DNA of 11,826 nucleotides, from the NCBI GenBank assembly GCA_025457725.1, contig JALOTU010000025.1, positions 1 through 11,826 of the forward strand, given 5' to 3'. This document shows, one piece after another, positions 6,762-11,826 of the stretch. The position numbers and the translations under genes are program-made. The notes below the pieces were generated by a model that had not been told where the DNA came from, did not search any database, and saw nothing but the letters and a program-made list of their open reading frames with translations. How positions within the stretch are numbered: position 1 is the stretch's first letter; every line of letters begins with the position of its first letter. This stretch comes from Verrucomicrobiota bacterium. GTDB lineage: Bacteria; Verrucomicrobiota; Verrucomicrobiia; Limisphaerales; DSYF01.

Positions 6762-9143
6762 ATGAGACATTTCGTTTGGGCAGCGAGTTTCTGCCTCTGG
6801 CTGGCAGCGGCCTCTGGCGCTCTTGCCCAGACGGCGATGCTGCCCTCCGTGGATGTTGCCCGGATTCAGATCAAGCACGTGGGTCCGGCCGCCACGGGGG
6901 ATAATTACATCAAGGCACAAATCCGGCTCAAGCCCGGCGACCCCTATACCCCTTCGGCAACGGACGACGACATCCGCAACCTTTACTCCACGGGGCTCTT
7001 TTACAACATCCAGATCACCGAAGAGATGGAGCCTGGCGGAGTGGTGTTAACTTACATTCTGCAGGGTAAACCCCGACTCACCGAGATCACCATCCAGGGC
7101 AACAAGGCGCTCAAGACGTCCAAGTTGATGAAGAAGGTCACCTCCAAGCCCGGGGAACCGCTGGACGAACGCAAGCTGTTCATGGACGCCCGGGCCATGC
7201 AGGAACTCTACGAAAAGAAGGGCTACCCCGGCACCCAGGTCAAGTACGTGCGCTACATTGACGACGCCGCCGGACGCGGGACGGTGGTTTTTGAGGTGAC
7301 CGAAACGCCGAAGATCAAGATCAAGGAAGTTGATTTCGTGGGTGCGGAGGCATTTCCCGAAAAAAAACTGAGAAAAGTCATCAAGACCCGGAAGCGTTGG
7401 TGGCTCTCCTGGCTCACGGGGTCCGGCCGTTTCAAGGAAGAGCAGTTTGAACAGGATAAAACCAAACTGGAGGATTTTTATCTGGACCAGGGTTACCTGG
7501 ATTTCGAGATCAAGAATGTGCGATTCCAATCCCCCACCACGAACACCCTCGTCATTCAATTCGATCTCAGTGAAGGCACACAATACGAAGTGGGCACGGT
7601 GGAGGTGGTGGGGCCCAAGGTCTTTCCTACCAACACCATCGAGGCGTTGTTGAAACAGGGCCCCGGCAGCACGTTCACACCCGGCGGCCTCCGCCGGGAC
7701 GTGCAGGCCATCGAGGATTTTTACGGCTCCAAGGGCTATATCGACGTCACCACCTCGTCCCGCAACCTTGGGGTCGAGCGCATACCCAACACCGAAACCG
7801 GCACCATCGATCTGCGGTACAACATCACCGAAGGCCAGAAGTCCTACATCGAAAAGATTGAAATTCGCGGCAATACCAAGACGAAGGATAAGGTGATTCG
7901 CCGTGAATTGGCCGTGTCTCCGGGCGAGGTGTTTGACTCCGTGGGCATCAAAATCAGCCGGGCCCGCCTCGAGGGACTTGACTACTTTTCCAAGGTGGAC
8001 CTGCGCCCCGAACCCACCACGATTCCCAATCGAAAGAACCTCATTGTCGGCGTGGACGAGAAAAACACCGGCAACATGAGCATGGGCGCCGGGTTCAGCT
8101 CGGTGGATGCCCTCGTCGGTTTCGTGGAGTTCACGCAAGCAAACTTCGACATCGCCCGCCCGCCTTCGTTCCAAGGAGGAGGCCAGAAGCTGCGGTTGCG
8201 CCTGCAGCTGGGAACCTCGCGTCAAGACTACACCATGCAGTTCATTGAACCCTGGTTTCTCGGGCGAAAGCTGGAGTTCAGCCTCGATTTGTTTTACCGC
8301 GAGCTGGGCTACCAAAGCGTGCAGGGCCTGTACGACGAGTCCCGGGGCGGCGGGCGCATCGGCTTCCGACGCCCGCTCTGGAATGATTTCTTCATTGGCG
8401 GCATTGGTTACACCCTCGAAAACGTCGGCATCATCAACGTCGATGAAAACGCGCCGACATCGATCCAGGATGAGAAGGGCTTCTCGTTGCTCTCGGAGGT
8501 GGCAGCCTCGCTCTCCTATGATACGCGGCGGGGCCTGGGGCTGCCGAGCCATGGTCAGAAAACCGAGCTGATTGGCTCAGTCACCGGCGGACCGTTTGGC
8601 GGTTCGCAGGACTTCTACAAGGCTGAAATCCGGTCCGCGTGGTATTTCCCCGGGTTCTTCAAAGGGCACGTCCTCGAATTGGTCGGCCGGACCGGTGTGG
8701 CCCAGGAATTTGGCGGAACGGATGACGTGCCGTTCTACGAGCAATACTATCTGGGAGGACTCTACACCTTGCGGGGATACGAATATCGTGGAGTCGGCCC
8801 CCGCGAGCCCACCCAGGACGGCTCGGATTACGAACCCATTGGCGGCAAGACTTACTGGTTCGGGTCGGCGGAATACTCCATACCAATTATTGAACGCCTC
8901 CGACTGGCCGTGTTCTATGATATCGGTATGGTCTATCCGGACGCCTTCAGCTTCACCCCCCAGCCCTCCCTCGGGCCCGGGTACAACACGGGTGTCTACA
9001 ACGACGACTGGGGAATCGGGGTCCGCATCAACCTGCCGATAGGCCCTTTACGGCTCGACTACGCCATCCCGATCACGCATGATGAGTACAACGGGGGAAG
9101 TGGCCGCTTCCAATTTGGGGTTGGCTACACCCGCGAATTCTGA
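6762..9143 (+). CDS. bamA: Outer membrane protein assembly factor BamA (Omp85)
   Basis: The central subunit of the BAM complex, which folds beta-barrel proteins into the outer membrane. The ATG at 6762 gives 793 residues (E. coli BamA: 810). An in-frame TTG at 6756 with GGAA 5 nt before it is an alternative adding two residues. The signal peptide runs to about ALAQ. Five POTRA domains follow at about residues 28-103, 104-183, 184-274, 275-361 and 362-438; POTRA5 has the typical IEIRGNTKTKDKVIRREL. The C-terminal barrel contains the loop-6 motif LRGYEYRGVGP (Arg at about 671) and ends in FQFGVGYTREF, a terminal-Phe beta-signal. It lies between dnaB and skp; pairing with skp is common in diderm bacteria, while dnaB directly upstream is less usual. 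An antisense open frame of 501 codons here is a codon-bias shadow. Confidence 0.97.
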   Translation: MRHFVWAASFCLWLAAASGALAQTAMLPSVDVARIQIKHVGPAATGDNYIKAQIRLKPGDPYTPSATDDDIRNLYSTGLFYNIQITEEMEPGGVVLTYILQGKPRLTEITIQGNKALKTSKLMKKVTSKPGEPLDERKLFMDARAMQELYEKKGYPGTQVKYVRYIDDAAGRGTVVFEVTETPKIKIKEVDFVGAEAFPEKKLRKVIKTRKRWWLSWLTGSGRFKEEQFEQDKTKLEDFYLDQGYLDFEIKNVRFQSPTTNTLVIQFDLSEGTQYEVGTVEVVGPKVFPTNTIEALLKQGPGSTFTPGGLRRDVQAIEDFYGSKGYIDVTTSSRNLGVERIPNTETGTIDLRYNITEGQKSYIEKIEIRGNTKTKDKVIRRELAVSPGEVFDSVGIKISRARLEGLDYFSKVDLRPEPTTIPNRKNLIVGVDEKNTGNMSMGAGFSSVDALVGFVEFTQANFDIARPPSFQGGGQKLRLRLQLGTSRQDYTMQFIEPWFLGRKLEFSLDLFYRELGYQSVQGLYDESRGGGRIGFRRPLWNDFFIGGIGYTLENVGIINVDENAPTSIQDEKGFSLLSEVAASLSYDTRRGLGLPSHGQKTELIGSVTGGPFGGSQDFYKAEIRSAWYFPGFFKGHVLELVGRTGVAQEFGGTDDVPFYEQYYLGGLYTLRGYEYRGVGPREPTQDGSDYEPIGGKTYWFGSAEYSIPIIERLRLAVFYDIGMVYPDAFSFTPQPSLGPGYNTGVYNDDWGIGVRINLPIGPLRLDYAIPITHDEYNGGSGRFQFGVGYTREF

Positions 9144-9163
9144 TTTTGTTTCCCATGACTATT

Positions 9164-9775
9164 ATGAACCGATCCATCAAACTCGCAATCCTCTCAGCCC
9201 TTGTCGCTTTCGCCACGCTGCCGGCCCTGGCACAGGACCGCATCGCCACCATCGATCTGCGCAAGGTCTTTGATGGATACTGGAAGACCAAGCAGGCCAA
9301 CGCGGCCCTCAAGGAACGCGGCGATGAAATGGAAAAGGAGCTGAAGGGATTGGTCGCTGATTTTGAAACGGCCAAGGGCGAGTATCAAAGCCTTCTGGAG
9401 AGCGCCAATGACCAGGTGGTCTCGATCACGGAAAGGGAAAAGCGCAAGAAGAAGGCCGAGGACAAGCTCAAGCAGCTGCGCGAGGACGAGCAAACCATTC
9501 AACAGTTCCAGCGCCAGGCCCGCACCACCATTGAAGAGCAGCAGCGCCGCATGCGGGACAACATCCTGGTGGAAGTCAAGGCCACCATCACCAGCAAGGC
9601 CAAGGCGGGCAATTTCACACTCGTGGTGGACACGGCCGCTGAAACCCCCAACCGCACGCCGGTGATTCTTTACACGAGCGATCCCGATGATCTCACCGAC
9701 GCCGTTCTGGGCCAGCTGAATGCCACCGCACCGCCCGAAGTGAATCTGCAGGAATCCACGGAAGGCTCAAATTAG
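9164..9775 (+). CDS. skp: Skp/OmpH-family periplasmic chaperone
   Basis: About 203 residues; a periplasmic holdase that carries unfolded outer-membrane proteins to the BAM complex, consistent with its place just after bamA. The ATG at 9164 gives a compact signal peptide (MNRSIKL, a hydrophobic core, cleavage near ALAQ-DR). An ATG at 9155 or TTG at 9146 in the same frame would add 3 or 6 residues, and no start has a clear Shine-Dalgarno site. The mature protein opens with RIATIDLRKVFDGYWKTKQ, the family signature. A long charged coiled coil follows at about residues 40-150, rich in Lys, Glu, Arg and Gln, then a short beta region (FTLVVDTAA). The Ala/Pro-rich tail is slightly longer than in E. 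coli Skp. No terminator with a T-run follows, only inverted repeats at 9797-9830. Confidence 0.93.
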   Translation: MNRSIKLAILSALVAFATLPALAQDRIATIDLRKVFDGYWKTKQANAALKERGDEMEKELKGLVADFETAKGEYQSLLESANDQVVSITEREKRKKKAEDKLKQLREDEQTIQQFQRQARTTIEEQQRRMRDNILVEVKATITSKAKAGNFTLVVDTAAETPNRTPVILYTSDPDDLTDAVLGQLNATAPPEVNLQESTEGSN

Positions 9776-9796
9776 CAACACGATTCACCGGTCGCC

Positions 9797-9830
9797 TCCA
9801 ATTGCGGTGGGCGCAATGGGACGTGTCCCA
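9797..9830. repeat. Two adjoining inverted repeats downstream of skp
   Basis: ATTGCG (9801-9806) pairs with CGCAAT (9812-9817) around a GTGGG loop, and three more pairs beyond a single A-G mismatch extend it to 9797-9821. The last base of this stem is the first of a second inverted repeat, TGGGACGTGTCCCA (9817-9830), with six-base arms around GT. The second looks more like a protein-binding dyad than a hairpin, because its 2-nt centre is too tight for a loop. There is no T-run. Possible roles are transcript-end protection for the dnaB-bamA-skp message or an operator; neither is shown. Confidence 0.45.
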
Positions 9831-9894
9831 CGACTGTGATGCTGGCGGGATCCTGTTCGGCGAACCGGGCCCCATCTTGTAACCAGAATCGCAT

Positions 9895-9923
9895 TTGACC
9901 GGACGGGGGTGTGTTGATAGTCT
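9895..9923 (+). promoter_or_regulatory. Predicted sigma-70-type promoter of the exporter operon
   Basis: A TTGACC -35 box (9895-9900) is separated by 17 nt from a TAGTCT -10 box (9918-9923), preceded by the extended -10 dinucleotide TG at 9915-9916. This predicts a transcript start near 9930 and a leader of about 227 nt before the start codon at 10157. The -10 box matches TATAAT at only three positions, but they are the three most conserved, and the spacing is ideal. It points toward the leader and exporter genes. Confidence 0.5.
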
Positions 9924-9939
9924 GCTCCGCGTTGACGGT

Positions 9940-10059
9940 ATGAACTCCTTGTTCTCCAACCAAATGATGCCCGCGTGCGGCTGCCCGAAGGCGGCTGTCA
10001 CGAACTGGCTGCACACCCGCAAGATTGCGGGCAGCCTGGCGGTTGGGGAGAGTTTCTGA
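9940..10059 (+). CDS. Possible 39-residue leader peptide or small ORF
   Basis: An ATG at 9940 opens 39 codons ending with TGA at 10057-10059, 18 nt before the terminator hairpin. The peptide begins MNSLFSNQMMPACGCPKA and ends LAVGESF. There is no Shine-Dalgarno site and the ATG would sit only about 10 nt from the predicted transcript start, so translation would be nearly leaderless. The stretch from AVTNWLHTRKIAG to VGESF faintly recalls excisionase/MerR-like helices, but it is too short to judge. A ribosome stopping at the TGA would cover the P1/antiterminator strand, so a leader-peptide role is conceivable. It may equally be a chance open frame in a structured RNA. Confidence 0.22.
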   Translation: MNSLFSNQMMPACGCPKAAVTNWLHTRKIAGSLAVGESF

Positions 10060-10077
10060 GCGAATTACCGGATTTTC

Positions 10078-10113
10078 AAAACCCACCGCTGGCCAACGGC
10101 GGTGGGTTTTTTT
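10078..10113 (+). terminator. Intrinsic terminator within the leader of the exporter operon
   Basis: ACCCACCGC (10081-10089) pairs perfectly with GCGGTGGGT (10099-10107) around a 9-nt loop. Flanking AAA/TTT adds three A-U pairs, and the run of seven T (10107-10113) follows the stem. This is a strong rho-independent terminator. It lies only 43 nt before the start of the 59-residue gene, and no promoter-like pair fits between them, so downstream genes probably rely on read-through. Confidence 0.9.
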
Positions 10114-10142
10114 GTCTCCCGCCTCCGTGCCAGCGGACACAT

Positions 10143-10150
10143 GGAAAGGA
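10143..10150 (+). promoter_or_regulatory. Shine-Dalgarno site of the 59-residue gene
   Basis: GGAAAGGA lies 6 nt before the ATG at 10157. It is one of the clearest ribosome sites in the window and is the main support that this small gene is translated. It would also serve the translationally coupled exporter genes. Confidence 0.8.
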
Positions 10151-10156
10151 CACAAC

Positions 10157-10336
10157 ATGAACACGAATGACACGACTGCCGAGCGGGGATTCCCGGGTGG
10201 ATTGCCCGAATTCCTCGCCGCATTGGACGGAATCTACCGTTGCATCGGGCTGGAAATCGAGGATGCCCGGGCTGCGACCTTCGCGGACGCGGAGATCTTC
10301 GCCTCTGACCCCTCCGAGCCTGACGTGAGCTTATGA
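10157..10336 (+). CDS. Small hypothetical protein (59 aa), first gene of the exporter operon
   Basis: A 59-residue, acidic, soluble-looking protein that I do not recognise. It has no signal peptide or membrane segment. It opens MNTNDTTAERGFPGG; a central stretch LPEFLAALDGIYRCIGLEIEDAR could form one or two helices with a single Cys, and the tail is Asp/Glu/Pro-rich. Support for a real gene: a strong Shine-Dalgarno site 6 nt upstream and a stop codon overlapping the exporter start (ATGA, 10333-10336), which is typical of translational coupling. Longer in-frame reading from 10025 would run through the terminator and is unlikely. It could be a small partner or regulator of the exporter, or simply a coupling cistron; nothing in the sequence decides between these. 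Confidence 0.6.
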   Translation: MNTNDTTAERGFPGGLPEFLAALDGIYRCIGLEIEDARAATFADAEIFASDPSEPDVSL

Positions 10337-11325
10337 GTGCTCGCCCAGCCTTTGGATCCGCCCAACCGCCCCGTGGACTGGTGATCGCTGCGTTCGCAGC
10401 CATCTACCTGTTCTGGGGGTCCACTTACCTGGGCATCCGGTTTGCCATCGAAACCATTCCGCCGTTTCTCATGGCGGGCGGCAGATTCCTTCTGGCTGGG
10501 TTGCTCTTGTATGGATTCGCGCGTCTCAAAAGCCATGAGCGTCCTTCGCTGATGCAGTGGCGCGATGCCGCTGTGGTGGGATGTCTGCTGCTGGCGGTCG
10601 GGAACGGTTCGGTGACGTATGTGGAGCAGCGGCTTCCCAGCACGCTGGTCGCCCTGATCATCGCCCTGACCCCGGTGTGGATGGTGGTGATCGATTGGTG
10701 GCGCGGAGGGGCCCGACCGTCTGTGCCCACCCTGGTCGGACTGGCTTTGGGGATTGCCGGGGTGGTGATCATCATTGCTCCGCGAGGGGACGAGCCGCTT
10801 GCTGCAGGCCACCTTGCGGGCATCGCCATTCTGTTGGCGGCTACGATCTCCTGGGCCTACGGCTCGGTCTGGAGCCGGCAGGCCGACAAGCCCGCCTCAG
10901 CGCTGCTTCTGGTGGGCATGCAGATGACCACGGCTGGCCTGGCGTTGCTGGTCCTCGGGTTGTTGTCGGGCGAATCCCGCGGATTCGATCCGGGTTCGAT
11001 CAGCACGAAATCCATTCTCGCGTGGCTCTACCTCCTCACCGCAGGATCCGTGATCGGGTTCACGGCGTATGTCTGGTTGCTGCAGGTCACGTCCACCGCG
11101 CGTGTGGCCACCCATGCCTATGTGAACCCGGTGATTGCCGTCGTGCTGGGGATCTTTGTGGGAGGGGAAACTCTCTCCACTCACGCAGCCGCAGGGGGTG
11201 CATTGGTGGTGCTCGCCGTGGTCTTGATTCTGCGAGTGCCCAAGGATTCCGCCCAAAGCCGGGTGCTGACTTCGAGTTCGCTGTCCCTGGCCCGCCCGCC
11301 GGTGCCCTCTGCCGCGGATCGATGA
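10333..11325 (+). CDS. yedA: EamA-family (drug/metabolite transporter, YedA-like) inner-membrane exporter
   Basis: A 330-residue inner-membrane protein of the drug/metabolite transporter superfamily, probably an exporter of small metabolites. It has two EamA repeats, about residues 15-150 and 158-303, and about ten hydrophobic segments. The first repeat has the YedA-type signature YLFWGSTYLGIRFAIETIPP followed by FLMAGGRFLLAG. The second includes ISWAYGSVWSRQ and ATHAYVNPVIAVVLGIFVGGE, the typical end-of-repeat motif. A hydrophilic tail of about 28 residues follows. The ATG at 10333 overlaps the stop of the 59-residue gene, and its own stop overlaps the next start. No Shine-Dalgarno site is visible, which fits coupling. 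Family assignment is firm; the YedA label is by resemblance and the substrate is unknown. Confidence 0.93.
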   Translation: MSARPAFGSAQPPRGLVIAAFAAIYLFWGSTYLGIRFAIETIPPFLMAGGRFLLAGLLLYGFARLKSHERPSLMQWRDAAVVGCLLLAVGNGSVTYVEQRLPSTLVALIIALTPVWMVVIDWWRGGARPSVPTLVGLALGIAGVVIIIAPRGDEPLAAGHLAGIAILLAATISWAYGSVWSRQADKPASALLLVGMQMTTAGLALLVLGLLSGESRGFDPGSISTKSILAWLYLLTAGSVIGFTAYVWLLQVTSTARVATHAYVNPVIAVVLGIFVGGETLSTHAAAGGALVVLAVVLILRVPKDSAQSRVLTSSSLSLARPPVPSAADR

Positions 11326-11826
11326 TGAAGTCGGCTCGCCTGCATTCCGGGATTGCGGAGGCACGGGAGACGTTTCTCCTGGGTTTGCCCATCATGGCCG
11401 GTTTGGTCGGCCAAATGTTGATGGGCATGGCCGATACGTTGATGGTGGGACGGTTGGGGACCCAGCCTTTGGCGGCGGTGTCCCTGGGCTTTCACCTCAG
11501 CCATTTGCTCATGGTCACCGCCTTTGGGGTGATCTCGGGAATCACGGTGTTCACGGCGCAGGCTTTTGGGGCCGGCGAACGCGACCAGGCCGGTGAGACC
11601 TTGCGGCACGGGCTTGCCCTGGGACTTGCGACCGGAGCGGTGGCGGCCCTGATCATGGCGCTGGTGCGAAACCATCTGGCCCTTCTGGGACAGCCGGTGG
11701 AAGTGGTGCGGGAAGCATCCAGCTACCTGCTGCTGATCGCCGTTTCGCTCGTGCCCGTGCTGCTGTCGCAGTCGATCAAGCAGTTCAGCGAAGCGTTGGG
11801 GCACCCGTGGGAGCCCATGCTGATCT
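11322..11826 (+). CDS. MATE-family efflux protein, NorM-like (3' end beyond window)
   Basis: The first 168 residues of a multidrug and toxic compound extrusion transporter, which exports cationic compounds using a Na+ or H+ gradient; the rest lies outside the window. Family members are usually about 450 residues. It begins MMKSARLHSGIAEARETF, then the MatE signature LLGLPIMAGLVGQMLMGMAD with TLMVGRLGTQPLAAVSLG. ITVFTAQAFGAGERDQAGE is the conserved loop after the second membrane segment. Two more hydrophobic segments follow. The start overlaps the preceding stop (ATGA, 11322-11325); a second ATG at 11325 is out of frame. Coupling to an EamA exporter suggests a shared efflux task, but substrates cannot be deduced. 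Confidence 0.93.
   Translation, partial: MMKSARLHSGIAEARETFLLGLPIMAGLVGQMLMGMADTLMVGRLGTQPLAAVSLGFHLSHLLMVTAFGVISGITVFTAQAFGAGERDQAGETLRHGLALGLATGAVAALIMALVRNHLALLGQPVEVVREASSYLLLIAVSLVPVLLSQSIKQFSEALGHPWEPMLI

Larger units (their letters stand above)
9930..10113 (+). promoter_or_regulatory. Candidate riboswitch or attenuator leader of the exporter operon
   Basis: Hand folding gives nested stems. P1 pairs 9953-9961 (TCTCCAACC) with 10041-10051 (GGTT, two bulged G, GGAGA). P2 pairs 9968-9974 (TGCCCGC) with 10027-10033 (GCGGGCA). P3 is a hairpin at 9977-9998 with a CGAA loop and wobble pairs. The P1 3' strand overlaps 10039-10047 (GCGGT, bulged T, GGG), which can instead pair with CCCACCGC (10082-10089), the 5' arm of the terminator. 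P1, antiterminator and terminator pairings are therefore mutually exclusive. If P1 forms, the terminator can form; if not, the antiterminator can. I recognise no known riboswitch consensus. The pairings are visible in sequence; regulation and ligand are inferred. A 39-codon open frame in the same stretch makes leader-peptide attenuation an alternative. Confidence 0.5.

Noticed and set aside
7047..8552. Antisense open frame of 501 codons opposite bamA
   Set aside because: Low-complexity product with no recognisable domain. It is exactly opposite a convincing BamA, and such frames arise from GC-rich codon use on the sense strand.
10007..10036. Hairpin GGCTG/CAGCC with CCCGCA-AGAT-TGCGGG as a stand-alone structure
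   Set aside because: It competes with the longer-range P2 pairing that uses the same TGCGGG/GCGGGC bases. It is kept only as an alternative local fold of the leader.
9776..10113. Known RNA genes (tRNA, 4.5S/SRP RNA, tmRNA, RNase P RNA, 6S RNA) in the gap after skp
   Set aside because: None of their conserved motifs is present. The predicted transcript length near 184 nt recalls 6S RNA, but the long rod with a central bubble is not seen.
10025..10156. Longer reading of the 59-residue gene, or a 61-codon frame from 9975, through the leader
   Set aside because: Both run through the terminator hairpin and T-run and lack ribosome sites, while the ATG at 10157 has a strong one.
1..11826. CRISPR arrays, insertion sequences, phage or conjugative elements
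   Set aside because: No short regularly spaced repeats, transposase-like frames, terminal inverted repeats or attachment-site duplications were seen.

Overview
The window reads as chromosomal DNA of a GC-rich, diderm member of the Verrucomicrobiota, probably near Pedosphaera/Limisphaera. Evidence for this is the C-terminal module of the first large secreted protein, a type I recall mainly from that phylum, together with outer-membrane biogenesis genes (BamA, Skp/OmpH) and several beta-barrel proteins. The assignment is an inference from family style, not from a database match. All genes supported here lie on the + strand. Bases 1-265 hold no gene I can defend.

Layout. (1) 266-4251: a probable two-gene unit of a 972-residue exported protein built from DUF11 and Ig/cadherin-like modules, followed 20 nt later by a small outer-membrane beta-barrel protein. 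(2) 4504-5175: an orphan NarL/FixJ-type response regulator. (3) 5302-9775: dnaB, bamA and skp/ompH, packed with 8-20 nt gaps, joining the replicative helicase to outer-membrane protein assembly. The lpxD/fabZ/lpxA genes that often follow skp elsewhere are absent. (4) 9776-10156: a 381-nt non-coding stretch. (5) 10157-11826: three overlapping genes, namely a 59-residue unknown protein, an EamA/YedA-like exporter and a MATE-family exporter cut by the window end. Each junction is an ATGA stop/start overlap.

The most interesting part is the 381-nt stretch. It contains a promoter-like site (TTGACC, 17 nt, extended -10 TGATAGTCT), a leader of about 180 nt that folds by hand into nested stems, and a strong intrinsic terminator only 43 nt before the start codon of the 59-residue gene. 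The 3' strand of the outer leader stem overlaps a sequence that can pair with the 5' arm of the terminator. This gives three mutually exclusive pairings, the layout of a transcription-attenuating riboswitch or leader-peptide attenuator. There is too little room after the terminator for a separate promoter, so the exporter operon probably depends on read-through. I do not recognise the leader as any known riboswitch class. It is a candidate new regulatory RNA for an efflux operon, supported by hand folding only.

Smaller points are a 94%-identical internal duplication in the large surface protein and two hairpins directly before the Shine-Dalgarno-less GTG start of dnaB.
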